This document shows, one piece after another, positions 51,201 through 55,936 of a stretch of 64,000 nt of DNA. The notes beneath the pieces are model-generated. The model worked only from the letters and a program-made list of their open reading frames with translations, had not been told where the DNA came from and made no database searches. The DNA is from Heliopora coerulea (lineage: Eukaryota; Cnidaria; Anthozoa; Scleralcyonacea; Helioporidae). The position numbers and the translations under genes are program-made. The DNA lies in assembly GCA_030142905.1 (NCBI GenBank), contig JASJOG010000195.1:1-64000 (forward strand), written 5' to 3'. The first letter of the stretch is position 1, and every line of letters starts with the position of its first letter.

Positions 51201-51314
51201 TTTTTACCCCAGATTTGAACATGAATGCCAAGGGTACTTCTTTTTCCATTTTTAACAGAGGAGGTAAAACGGATGACGGCAGCTCATTTCAGTCACATCT
51301 TCTTCCTGGACTAG
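12838..51314 (+). CDS. CCZ1: CCZ1, vacuolar fusion protein (Mon1-Ccz1 Rab7 GEF subunit), 17 exons
   Basis: Ccz1 pairs with Mon1 to form the guanine-nucleotide exchange factor that activates Rab7 on late endosomes, lysosomes and autophagosomes. Coding exons: 12838-12918, 19145-19242, 20510-20603, 21064-21147, 29329-29376, 29693-29776, 31770-31821, 33618-33696, 34393-34437, 34761-34839, 36527-36594, 40169-40289, 41445-41478, 42878-42989, 48691-48834, 49113-49240, 51259-51314. All junctions are GT-AG and phases join without a break: 1407 nt, 468 aa (human about 482). Family landmarks are FFIYN and GPKEG (exon 1), KNVGLCEALVKF (2), HTQKTRQVF (3), SGLEQEDMRVLYKYLTTSLL (10), YVYFNHMNLAQK (15), WVVGRKSDQRELYVVLNQKN (16) and the C-terminal HIFFLD (17). 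The start is the ATG giving MATLIKTSPELTNFFIYN. Exon 11, a poorly conserved linker, is placed by phase and the HRGRFIT junction and is the least certain. Introns are full of mobile elements. No AATAAA is seen close after the stop. Confidence 0.93.
14401..14545 (+). repeat. tRNA-derived SINE, copy 1 (5'-truncated)
   Basis: The head retains the end of a pol III A box region (GGTTAGAGTGTCTCACC) and a B box (GCAGGTTTGATCC). It then continues with a TCTGGGGCTCAGAAATTG-like body and an AAGCTCTCATA tail. Matching modules in the same order occur at 57101-57262, so this is a mobile SINE family and not a functional tRNA. The first bases of the tRNA-like head seem to be missing. Confidence 0.65.
16560..17600 (+). 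pseudogene. Penelope-like element 3' half: RT tail and GIY-YIG endonuclease
   Basis: An open frame from 16633 to 17037 contains a basic segment and ends in DLSRSNVIYQITCPGCG. After one frame shift near 17038 the reading resumes as FIGKTERRLETRVTEH and then about 70 more residues to a stop. The pair IYQITCPGCG...FIGKTERRLETRV is the GIY-YIG endonuclease signature of Penelope-like retroelements, with the Cys pair typical of this clade. The reverse transcriptase palm is absent, so this is a 5'-truncated, frameshifted copy inserted in CCZ1 intron 1. The trailing region to about 17600 (with AAGGTCGAAATATTACCG) is probably its 3' untranslated end. Confidence 0.8.
17838..17902 (+). repeat. solo terminal repeat of the pogo-type transposon family
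   Basis: The segment reads GGGAGGCTTATTTAGAGACGAGGGCTTATT and ends GGGTTTACGGTA. The word pattern of ..AAGCCCCC.. repeats ending in ATTTACGGT is the same as the ends of the elements at 37174-39897 and 61512-62547. It is an isolated relic end. Confidence 0.5.
18898..18960. repeat. dispersed repeat block shared with 7399-7460
   Basis: The block with CTCCCCTTGACGAGTAGGAT, GTCCAGCGTTAGCCAGAGTAAA matches the block near 7399-7460 with moderate divergence. It is a dispersed non-coding repeat. Confidence 0.5.
19780..19942. repeat. palindromic MITE, family C copy 1
   Basis: The ends are CAATAGTATG and CGTACTATTACC. Inside, a long arm with ACGCGCACGAGTGAGTTTTT faces a CTCACAAGTGTGTGTTTTTC-like arm, with a CACGAGTTCGTAGG centre. 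A second copy with the same design lies at 42503-42663. The terminal inverted repeats and lack of coding sequence indicate a MITE. It lies in CCZ1 intron 2. Confidence 0.65.
20322..20419. repeat. inverted repeat, ~98 bp
   Basis: TTAACTCTTTCCCAGCCGAG at the left faces CTCGGCCGGGAATGAGTTAA at the right. It is a short foldback element in CCZ1 intron 2. Confidence 0.6.
21362..21600. repeat. palindromic MITE with ~80-bp arms
   Basis: The left arm includes TTTTCACCAAGAGC, TAATATCGCTGT and CTCCAAGTCTGC...AAGTTTCGCGGCGA. The right arm has the inverted TCGCCGCGAAACTTAGAGG, GCAGACTTGGAG, TAATATTGCTAGTGAAAAGC. No open frame spans it. It is a non-autonomous foldback element in CCZ1 intron 4. Confidence 0.65.
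22020..24089 (+). pseudogene. CR1/L2-like LINE, 5' part with endonuclease domain
   Basis: The open frame 22799-23719 encodes an AP-endonuclease-like (EEP) domain of a CR1/Jockey/L2-group LINE. Landmarks in order are ITHLNIRSLLPKMDEL, LAVSETWLNE, GYTFIRRDR, IILGDFNVDF and LSDKSLIYCVI (degenerate SDH motif, with His lost). Upstream, residues 37-44 of this frame read DVSFNPCP, a decayed version of the 2A-like DxExNPGP motif found before the endonuclease in some CR1/L2-type elements. Coding resumes in other frames (23782-23982, 24004-24089), so the copy is dead. The 5' limit is uncertain; open frames from 22025 may be ORF1 remains. The element is interrupted at 24090 by a DNA transposon and continues at 27303. 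Confidence 0.82.
25201..26498 (-). pseudogene. integrase-core (rve/DDE-type) transposase, decayed
   Basis: Reading from 26498 leftwards in several frames: MSIIETADELQEIQKLI, then GRPKYAVSKEQLTMLLKARF with a helix-turn-helix (ISELLHVSSRTVNNK), LRLWHFDGNHKLVKWRFVV (first catalytic Asp), AVENCGLPSRTRCD (second Asp), GKSMHNQQIDHLW (the family usually has Glu here, RIERLW; this copy has Asp) and a C-terminal tail with YGIDWDGPIP. Several stops and frameshifts break it. The order HTH, DGNHK, SRxRxD, HNQRIERLW matches a family of uncharacterised metazoan integrase-core proteins. It lies inside the transposon with CACTGATCTG ends and is presumably its transposase. Confidence 0.75.
26640..26990. repeat. 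degenerate short tandem array rich in AATAAT and ACA(T)GTGC words
   Basis: Units of roughly 17-20 bp built from ATAATAAT alternating with AAACATTGC/AACAGTGC recur about 15-18 times with substitutions. The 131-residue minus-strand open frame over it is a low-complexity artefact. It lies inside the DNA transposon, near its right end. Confidence 0.6.
27303..29220 (+). pseudogene. CR1/L2-like LINE, 3' part with reverse transcriptase
   Basis: This is the continuation of the LINE whose 5' part ends at 24089. Reverse-transcriptase blocks appear in order: KKATGLDKFSAKLLKDSA, SPIYKSGNKTDPSNYCPISV, LLSERQFRFKSKSKTCIAEA, VVFLDFSKAFNTVN, GILQGLVLSAAAFLAYINDL (family: PQGSVLGP) and TLYADSATLF, where the catalytic YADD box is YADS. 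The C-terminal region reads FLGITI, LFRRIKRFLP and LFDYCDIVWG, to a stop at 29018. Frameshifts and stops near 27630, 27770, 27860, 28240 and 28650 show it is dead. The 3' end AATAAAGATTTATTATTATTG plus a (TTA)n tail up to about 29220 is typical of this LINE group. Confidence 0.85.
29802..29955. repeat. hairpin repeat with hammerhead-like core on the minus strand
   Basis: Outer arms GTAGGTCGTCCAGGTTAGTG and CACTAACCTGGACGATCTAC face each other, continuing into an AGACTGTTGGTGA pair. On the minus strand, at about 29881-29849, the sequence reads CTGAAGA, a stem-loop (GACCGCC..GGCCGTC) and GAAACGTC. This again matches the hammerhead CUGANGA...GAAA arrangement. I interpret it as a pair of Penelope-like terminal sequences in inverted orientation in CCZ1 intron 6. 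Confidence 0.55.
29956..31260 (+). other. CCZ1 intron 6, unassigned part
   Basis: AT-rich, no gene recognised. A short perfect hairpin at about 30593-30617 (AACATGAGAAACACTGTTTCTCATGTT) is the only structure that stands out. Confidence 0.3.
31261..31733. repeat. palindromic element with ~90-bp arms
   Basis: Left arm words AAAGTTAAACCGAGTAAAGT, TTTCGATAAATAACAAATAC and GTGAATTTTCGACTTT face the right arm GTCGAAAATTCGCTGAAGG, GTTATTTATCGAAAGAGA and ACTCAGTTTAACTTTCATCC. The roughly 290-bp centre is unrelated and non-coding. It is a foldback or MITE-like element in CCZ1 intron 6, ending 36 bp before exon 7. Confidence 0.6.
32079..32170 (+). repeat. direct repeat, left copy (92 bp)
   Basis: The segment from AGAACATTATGGCATTTACG to GGATATTTTTAAGAC is repeated at 32342-32432 with about ten differences. 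Between the copies lies a 171-bp insert with a tRNA-like sequence. The repeats are too long for an ordinary target duplication. They may be terminal repeats of a small element or a tandem duplication of the locus. Confidence 0.75.
32205..32280 (-). repeat. tRNA-like sequence (SINE head or tRNA pseudogene)
   Basis: On the minus strand the sequence begins CGGCCTCCGTAGCTCAGTTG (pol III A box, acceptor 5' strand) and later has GCGGGTTCGATTCCCAGCC (T arm and B box), ending GGATGGCC to close the acceptor. The anticodon stem has a mismatch (TCGCA against CGCGA), and the loop CTAGATT would give AGA. The D stem pairs poorly. A working serine tRNA would need a long variable arm, which is absent. It is most likely a tRNA-derived SINE. 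Confidence 0.6.
32342..32432 (+). repeat. direct repeat, right copy (91 bp)
   Basis: Right partner of 32079-32170. The open frame 32392-32610 that begins in it shows no domain. Intron 7 of CCZ1. Confidence 0.75.
33085..33525 (+). repeat. two diverged direct copies of a ~180-bp repeat
   Basis: The copies at about 33105-33285 and 33345-33520 share GCATCGCxGGTTTTCTCC, TACxTCxGTTxCxTCCTG, GACCTCTCGGGAxAACAGC and a TATA..AAAG(A/G)CA end. The TCTCCGGGTACCTCxGTTTC-type block looks like a dispersed retroelement 3' end. It lies in CCZ1 intron 7 and is non-coding. Confidence 0.5.
33752..34350 (+). repeat. ~600-bp polypurine (GA-rich) tract
   Basis: The plus strand is almost entirely A and G with few interruptions, from GGAAAGAGTG to GAGGCAGAAC. 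It fills most of CCZ1 intron 8 and ends about 40 bp before exon 9. The Phe/Ser/Leu-rich frames on the other strand are composition artefacts. Parts (GGGAAGGGAAAGGGAAAGGG) are short tandem runs with mirror symmetry. Confidence 0.8.
34939..35041 (+). other. exon-like open frame after an acceptor-like site in CCZ1 intron 10
   Basis: After TTCTTTTCAG, a frame runs 33 codons (LKEVTTGDCEITLKV, then RPVEVPWMF) to a TAA and is followed by an A-rich Lys-coding stretch. It does not match CCZ1, whose reading needs the exon at 36527. It could be an unrecognised terminal exon, a fragment of a retrocopied gene (A-rich run after the stop), or chance. I do not recognise the protein. Confidence 0.25.
35728..35872. 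repeat. palindromic MITE, ~145 bp
   Basis: TTTCAAACACTCGCTTATCA with TGTTTCATCAGGGGACTCC faces GGAACCCCCGATGAAACA with TGATAAGCGAGTGTTCGAA. The end module TTTCATCAG..CCAAAC is echoed in the hairpin at 53764-53912. It lies in CCZ1 intron 10 and is non-coding. Confidence 0.65.
35885..36213. mobile_element. MITE, family B copy 1 (~330 bp)
   Basis: The terminal inverted repeats read GGCTAATTACATGGAGAATT followed by TCAGCCCGGG on the left, and GGGCTGAAATTTTTCCATG followed by TAATCAGCCC on the right. Further internal CAGCCCGGGCTGAAA palindromes lie between. A second copy is at 55434-55780 in the same orientation, and a more distant relative is at 57612-57975. The frames on the minus strand (GFSARVAQTGLKLS in both copies) come from the repeat and are not a gene. 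Confidence 0.7.
37331..37852 (-). CDS. HIRAN-like domain protein carried by the pogo-type transposon
   Basis: An uninterrupted 173-codon frame (start MCDTVTLAVF). Residues 1-130 resemble the HIRAN-type fold: SFVKQYCCEFESVARGHH, VGEKLKCKHDTKEEAKLYDD, FAVGIYR, VGHLPIELSFLLCKCL, LEDGLVVPGRYTAF. The last about 40 residues are a basic, likely helical tail. HIRAN domains bind DNA ends or stalled forks in HLTF/Rad5-type proteins; for this family in transposons the role is unknown. It lies between the left terminal repeat and the divergent transposase. Homologous, broken sequence in the relic at 61670-62460 shows that it belongs to the element family. It is the only undamaged ORF of the transposon. 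Confidence 0.65.
   Translation of the reverse strand: MCDTVTLAVFSMARSQGISFVKQYCCEFESVARGHHIHKKVWKPVVGEKLKCKHDTKEEAKLYDDFAVGIYRLSDSSSQDEELVGHLPIELSFLLCKCLTREGCALEFSPTVARFLEDGLVVPGRYTAFSNNQKMVSILHQELERKVEKLKHMKLEVMQPKIKRKISKLPAHE
38110..39520 (+). pseudogene. pogo-type DD35D transposase, broken
   Basis: Three frames give one protein. The start is MEERELKSASHKGEK, with an HTH (YSTDFKLEVIRYAE..AAAKKYKVDRNRIRDWRKK) typical of pogo/Psq-type DNA binding. A CENPB/Tc5-type second HTH follows (SPEIEENLLEWIFDRRSKG, FSQGWLEKFTNRNGLSVRRH). The catalytic core contains MGETAVWNDM (family MDETxVWxDM: the first Asp is Gly), LLAWDAFRCHLT (second Asp) and FIQAPDVSWNKPMKEYL (third Asp, 35 residues after the second). 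An acidic tail EEEEIDPFDSNVSEEDMA ends at 39520. Frame changes lie near 38490 and 38870, and an in-frame TGA at 39241-39243. Enzymatic activity is lost. Confidence 0.85.
40598..40912 (+). repeat. 22-bp minisatellite, about 14 units
   Basis: Tandem units of 22 bp start TTGGAGCCCTATACTGCTG. The central units (about 40720-40800) are nearly identical and the outer ones diverge (TTGGAGTCCTATACTACTTC on the left). Because 22 is not a multiple of 3, all three plus-strand frames stay open and read repeats such as LEPYTAAVGALYCCSWSPIL. I regard these as artefacts. It lies in CCZ1 intron 12. Confidence 0.9.
42503..42663. repeat. palindromic MITE, family C copy 2
   Basis: The ends are AATAGCATG and CATGCTATTACC. 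The arms GAAAAACACGCACTTGAGTT and AACTTACTCGTGCGTGTTTT surround a CACGAGTCCTTCGGACTCGTG centre. It has the same design as 19780-19942 and lies in CCZ1 intron 13. Confidence 0.7.
43380..44070. repeat. inverted-repeat element with ~110-bp arms
   Basis: The left arm contains AACTCGATTTCCATTTCTGG, AATGCTAAC and GAAGCCAAGATGGC. The right arm contains GCCATCTTGGCTTCAC, GTTAGCATTCCAGATATAG and AAATCGAGTTCGCTGG. The ~470-bp centre shows no gene. It is a likely non-autonomous element in CCZ1 intron 14. Confidence 0.55.
44863..45100 (+). pseudogene. Penelope-like RT thumb fragment
   Basis: The 85-residue frame reads GYPREIITIGVNKARALNQN followed by ILTFVTTFNPKNP and NPKMKPTLEGIKIISS. This is the pattern of the Penelope-like reverse-transcriptase thumb (family: GYP..I...I..A, ...TYNPNNP, ..NP.LK.IF..). 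It stops where unrelated GC-rich repeat sequence (CCCACCGCGCGAAGCGCGGT) begins. The GIY-YIG part at 46850-47365 may be the rest of the same insertion, split by about 1.75 kb of later sequence. Confidence 0.65.
45121..46849 (+). other. CCZ1 intron 14, stretch between the two Penelope-like pieces
   Basis: The only marked structure is a short hairpin CCGCGCGAAGCGCGG near 45092-45106, just at its left edge. Frames such as 46039-46275 and 46435-46716 show no domain. It may be a later insertion that separated the thumb and GIY-YIG halves of one Penelope-like element; no terminal repeats were found to prove this. Confidence 0.3.
46850..47365 (+). pseudogene. Penelope-like GIY-YIG endonuclease fragment
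   Basis: Across two frames the sequence reads RQPPDLKQL, TSTFTNRTEG, KCGGKTCVACMQLI (Cys-rich linker typical of Penelope-like elements), VCLIYILTCVRCGRNYIGET (GIY-YIG core with the Cys pair), HRQRIRDSKYLIKQA and FSFYEMTTEDDDTR..EEYFIKKFKSAYL to a stop near 47363. At least two frameshifts are present. The sequence differs clearly from the copy at 16560-17600, so these are two Penelope-like families. Confidence 0.8.
47751..47985. repeat. palindromic MITE-like repeat, copy 2 (partner of 2350-2585)
   Basis: It contains the same modules as 2350-2585 in reverse order: ACCAGTATTTAGAAATTGGA, CTGGATTTTCGCCTAAAATA, TTTCTAGATACCTCGAAACT, CTTGGCTTCGCCTCG and CGGTATCTAGAAATCGGAGG. Internal arms form hairpins. 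Non-coding, CCZ1 intron 14. Confidence 0.65.
48186..48298. repeat. two adjacent AT cruciform-type palindromes
   Basis: TACATCGTGTGTACAT, a (TA)n run and ATGTACACACGATGTA form one perfect palindrome. TTTCTCTGTGTATA, a longer (TA)n run and TATACACAGAGAAA form a second directly after it. The Tyr/Ile-rich minus-strand frames here are artefacts. Confidence 0.85.
48350..48449. repeat. hairpin repeat with CGAAACGTT word
   Basis: GTTTATGAACGCAACTTGAA with AAAGCTACTGTTCATT faces AATGAACAGTAGCTTT with AGGTTGCGTTTATGAAC. The loop contains CCCAACGTTTCGACGCTCTG, whose complement CGTCGAAACGTTGG resembles the 3' part of the hammerhead-like motifs elsewhere in the window, but CUGANGA is missing. Immediately 3' lies a (GT/AT) microsatellite (48450-48510). 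Confidence 0.6.
49241..51258 (+). other. CCZ1 intron 16
   Basis: A 2.0-kb AT-rich intron with no recognised repeat family or gene. An A-run sits at 50091-50104. The last coding exon follows after TTTTTAACAG. Confidence 0.5.
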
Positions 51315-51702
51315 AAGAACAAAATGAATTAGAACGTCTATTTAATATTTCGTGCTACGTAATATTCTAATTTATAATGTGAATTGTAGTGATAATGATG
51401 ACATATGACCCACTAAAGTCTTTCTCATAATAATATACGTTTCGGTAGTTCCCTTTTTCCTAATGATGGAATAAGCCCTAATGAAAATTATTTTCCATGA
51501 ACGGAATGTGGAGCAATAACGGTAATGGTTGATTAACACTTAAATCTAAACGTAAAAATGTAATTCTAAATGTAAATGCAGATGTGTAAATACGGGATTA
51601 AGTGACATAGACTGTCCGCTTACTTGTGAACTAAAAATTTGCCCCCAAACGATTAATTTTACCCGCATCTTGCATAAATACACATACTCTTGCGCGCAAA
51701 GT

Positions 51703-51882
51703 AGGTTAGGGTTAGGGTTAGGGTTAGGGTTAGGGTTTAGGGTTTAGGGGTTAGGGTTTAGGGTTTAGGGTTTAGGGTTTAGGGTTTAGGGTTTAGGGTT
51801 AGGGTTAGGGTTAGGGGTTAGGGGTTAGGGGTTAGGGGTTAGGGGTTAGGGTTAGGGTTAGGGTTAGGGTTAGGGTTAGGGT
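51703..51882 (+). repeat. interstitial telomere-type array (TTAGGG and variants)
   Basis: About 180 bp of G-rich telomeric repeats. A block of TTAGGG comes first, then mainly TTTAGGG units, then TTAGGG, then TTAGGGG units, then TTAGGG again. TTAGGG is the metazoan telomere unit. The array is internal, with a gene 390 bp upstream and unique sequence downstream, so it is not a chromosome end. The minus-strand Pro-Asn repeat frame is an artefact. Confidence 0.92.
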
Positions 51883-52822
51883 GATGACACGGTTTGGCAC
51901 AGCTCATAAACTGAGTAATTTGGCTACGCTGCACCCAGCGGTGCCGCGGGATGTTCAAGGTCATGCCGCGCTGCCAAAAGTGAGCCAGTAAGCCAAGATG
52001 AGCTGTGCCGTACCGACCCAAGCACTATTCCAGTTTCTCACAAACACAGGTTTGGCGTTCTTGCTTGCAATTGTCGCAGAGCAGCATGGCACTGCTTTAG
52101 TACGCAAACCGTTCCGAGGCGAACTGGAAAAGTGTGACGGCTCGACACGGCACGTAAACTAGGCCCTAGCACTGCATCTCCGATTTACAAGGAAAACAAT
52201 AATGATGCATGTATGCGTTGTATGACAACCATCAGCAGGCGGGTATGGACAACTATGGACATCTGTTTCGCTCTATTTGAGATCGTCGGTGCGGTGTTGC
52301 TGGGAAAGTTGACAGGGTAGAAAATGATAATTGTTGCGGAACCAATGTGAAAGTTGTTAAGCTTTAGTGGTAAAGGTCATCAGGAAAATGATGCAATCAA
52401 CTGCTGAAAAGTCCCCGATGGCGAGCGAGTTGAAATTATATCATCTTTATGCAGAAACTTATTGCGATCCGAGATGGCTGCATGATAGCCACTGATTGCA
52501 TCCGGATTGGTAAGTGAGCATTGAGTGATAACATCTTTTAGTTCATGATCTGATTCATCTTTAGTTCATGATCTCTTCGGTTTTCTTTGCAGTACCGCGG
52601 TTCTCAAAATTACTTAGTAACCTGTAGTTAATGTTAATTACATCTTTTGCCGTACATTACCAGAAAATACACTATCATTAACGCGCACCTCAAACTCATT
52701 AACGCAAAAATACATTCATTTTATTCAATCGATATTCACAAGCGTAGATACGCAACCATTTGCATCGAAGGGCATTCTATAGCGCCAACAGACGACCATT
52801 AGCACCATTCTACTGTACATTT
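51883..52822. other. intergenic stretch after the telomere-type array
   Basis: GC is higher just after the array (GCACCCAGCGGTGCCGCGGG). A CGGCACGG/GCTGTGCCG word recurs in both orientations within 51885-52160, suggesting a small inverted element. No gene recognised. Confidence 0.3.
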
Positions 52823-53245
52823 GGGATAATAAAATTTCAATTAGGGAAGATATTTCTCTTGCGTAATTGAAATTTTGCTATCCCTAATGTATAAAATACT
52901 AAAAACGCTTTAAAATTATTGCGTCTACATGAGCGTTCCTGTGTCGTATTCGCCTGTCCGCACGACAACGCTGAAAACGATGGGGGAAGGCGGGTAATTA
53001 AATCATGAGCCAATCAAAATCACTGATCTTGATAGTGCTCTTCATGTCAGGGAACTGGGTCGAACACCGTTTTCAAAAGTCTCCGTTTTCGTCTGTCCAC
53101 ACGAAAACGGAGCGTTTCCAAAAGCCTCCGTTTTCAAAAGTCTCCACTTTTAAAGGCGTTTTCTGAAGTCTTCGTTTTTGATGGAAACGACTCCACCCAC
53201 TCATCGTTTACGTCACGAAAACGCGTACGTGTGGACGGGCCTTTG
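52823..53245. repeat. foldback and MITE cluster
   Basis: First, GGGATAATAAAATTTCAATT faces AATTGAAATTTTGCTATCCC (52823-52884). Then a MITE of about 320 bp has internal TCCGTTTTCGTCTG/CACACGAAAACGGA palindromes. Its outer parts GTATTCGCCTGTCCGCACGA and CGTACGTGTGGACGGGC are imperfect inverted ends. Non-coding. Confidence 0.55.
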
Positions 53246-53763
53246 TTCTAGCCAAAAAACTCGGACTTAGTGCGTTCCTTGCCGTTGCTGGATATCTACC
53301 GAAGTATCTTACCTGTCTCCAAATATTTGATGTAGAAGGGACCCCGTTTACGGCTTCCGATGTTCTCGACTTTTACGACTAGTATGACTTATTCTGGCTC
53401 TTTTGCAATATGAGACTTTTTTTGTGCTTCAATTTGCATAAGTTTTTGTTCAATTTTTTCTCTTCAAACTTGTGTAAAACTTCTTGTCCTTTTTGTATGT
53501 TCCATTTTGAATTGGCACAGTCTTGTATACCTTGTACGCTTTGCTTTGTTTAAGATTCTAATCATATGAAGTTGCCATAACGATTTCCATGAATCATATT
53601 TAACTTCATTGGTATTAATTGAATAATATTTTACTTGGTTGGTTTTCGTTGTGAATGTTATCAGGCTGTTGTTCAAACGTTTTGAAAAAGTTCAATCTTT
53701 TGGAAAAACCAAAAATTTTTGTGTCACTTCACTTGTATTAATTATTAGACAGCGTGATTTAGA

Positions 53764-53912
53764 TGTAATACATCATACGCGATAAGGGATGTTTCATCAG
53801 ATATCCAAACAGTGAGAAATGAGTTGAAAAAAGGAGCGATAGCCGAGGTATTTTTTAGCAATCTTCAAGCTGTTTGGATATCTGATGAAATATGACTTTC
53901 GAATGTATGATA
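53764..53912. repeat. palindromic MITE, ~150 bp
   Basis: TTTCATCAGATATCCAAACA faces GCTGTTTGGATATCTGATG, with outer ATACATCATACG/ATGTATGAT-like words. The end module resembles that at 35728-35872. Confidence 0.6.
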
Positions 53913-54799
53913 CTACATCTCAAACGAATCCTTATTTAAAGAGAAAATCGGGTTTAAACTTGTCTAAATTCTATGCTAATTAAGATCAGATATCCAAAGT
54001 AAGTCTTGGTACTGATTTTGTGTGTTGCTCATGAATTGTTAATGGATTTGAGGTGGTTATGGGCCAGAAGACCACTTGCATTTATGCCCCTGTTGGAGGA
54101 AACATACTTATAAACAAAAGAATTTTCATGAATTATTTGATCTGTTGACCGTCGGAACTCTGAAGTTGTCCTCGAGAGCGGTTGTTTAGCGTATAGGCGC
54201 AAGTGGTCTATAGCCGTTTCCCTTTATAAAACTGCTGAATACAACTACCAGAATGCCTTTCGAAAATTTGTTTGTAATGTTACTCGGTGCAATTATCTTT
54301 TTATTCACTTTGGGAATTCAGTGTTTGCATGAAAATGAAAAGTGATCCATTGTATTCAGCTGATGTAATAAGGAAAACTGGTCATTGCTTAAATACCACA
54401 ATGGATCACTTTAATCCTTTGGTGGATACCGTTTTTGCACCCAAGAAATTACACTAATAGAATATTAAATGAAAGAACAAAGCAAAGAACCAAAGATAAA
54501 AGGAAAAAAAAAATCATGCACGAAAGGGTTAAACGCATAGCCTCAACTCCATTCTTTTGAGTTCTGTACGAAAAAGACAATAGCTTAGAGCAAAAAGTAA
54601 GACATAACGGGATTCAAAAGAATAAAATTGAAGCTATTTGTAAGCAATGATGCAACCCAGCATTCACGAAGTTTGTTCATATTGCAGGAAATACTCCTTA
54701 TATAATGATTTAACGGTTGAACTCTTTTTGACATCCGTATGCAAAATCACGCATGCTGATCGATCGCTGAGCAGTCGGAGACTCCGAGATTTTGCGATC

Positions 54800-55175
54800 A
54801 TCGACCGATCGAATTCGCTTTTTATTCCTGAACGGTAAACTTCTGGCGGAAAAGTCTTCAAGCTGATTTTAATGAAATTTAAGGAGAATTAACTATTTAT
54901 ATGGAAAAATTTTGGATAGCAAAACTTGCTGGAATACTGGTGCTGCTTTTCTTAAAGCTGACTGTATAAAAGAACGATGAATGTTTAACTGGTAAAAACA
55001 AGAAGCCATACCACCAAGTTGCAAGGTAAGGTAAACAGCAACAACCGAAGACGAAAATCCAGTTAAATACGGGGAAAAGCGCGCTAAAAGTCACATAATA
55101 AATCCCTGATTAACCTCGTTTGCTCGGTCCATACTGGAAAGTATTAGCTTTCGGTTTTTTAGCAGACCTTGGTCC
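54800..55175. repeat. dispersed repeat, copy 2 (partner at 10041-10405)
   Basis: Colinear with 10041-10405 in the same orientation; see the shared blocks described there. The words from the right end (CAAATACTTTTCCCGCACAG) also occur in inverted form around 37130-37060, just left of the pogo-type element, so the family has at least three copies here. Confidence 0.55.
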
Positions 55176-55433
55176 TTCGTCACCTGGTCTGTTCGAAAAC
55201 CTCAGGCAAATACTTTTCCCGCACAGATGTCGCTTTCGGTTAACAAGTATATATTATAGGCCAAGTATTGATTGAGTCTGGCTTATCAAAGCGTATTGGT
55301 GGATGACGGATGTAAAAGTCTGTCAGTTTCCTTGTAGATAGAAAATTAAATTAAAGTGGAAGATACAGTAGAGTAAAGAATGAGTGAAAGAACGAACTAA
55401 CGTTCAAAAAAGTATTGTGGAGAAGAAACTAAT

Positions 55434-55780
55434 AGGCTAATTGCATGGAGATTTTCAGCCAGGCCGTCAGATAAAATGTTTGAAAAACGGAGCTCGCGGA
55501 AAACGGAGAAAGTTTCAATCCGGTTTGAGCTACCCGAGCTGAAAATCCCATGCAATCGTACGAAAAAAATTCAGCCCGGGCTGAAAAGATAATTGACAGG
55601 CGTGGGAAGATGCAAATTGCCAAAACAACAAAGGCGACCGACAAATTCCTGCCTGGGTTTACTTCCGATTTCTGTTTCAGCCCGGGCCGAAATATTTCAT
55701 GTGATCGGGACATTTTTCAATCCGGTCTGTCGGGCTGAATTTTAGCCTCGGCTGAAATTTTCCCATTGAATCAGTCCCTA
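55434..55780. mobile_element. MITE, family B copy 2
   Basis: Same structure as 35885-36213: GGCTAATTGCATGGAGATTT on the left and GGCTGAAATTTTCCCATTG on the right, with inner CAGCCCGGGCTGAAA. A shared internal segment is GACAGGCGTGGGAAGATG followed by AAATTGCCAAAACAACAAAG. A CCCCCCCC/AAAAAAA run follows at 55814-55836. Confidence 0.7.
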
Positions 55781-55936
55781 AGAGAAGGAGATCGAAAGAA
55801 AATTATAATACCTCCCCCCCCAAAAAAACCCCCCCAAAACGACGGTATAATTAATTCATGTTATTCACAGCAATCCCAACCATGCAGACTGATCAATTTC
55901 CTCCACTGATTTTCACCCAACTCTGGAACTTGCAAA

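Noticed and set aside
51092..51370. 92-residue plus-strand frame over the last CCZ1 exon
   Set aside because: Wrong frame; the exon reads EEVKRMTAAHFSHIFFLD in the phase set by the upstream exons.
51839..52021. Minus-strand frame ending in a Pro-Asn repeat
   Set aside because: Translation of the telomere-type array.
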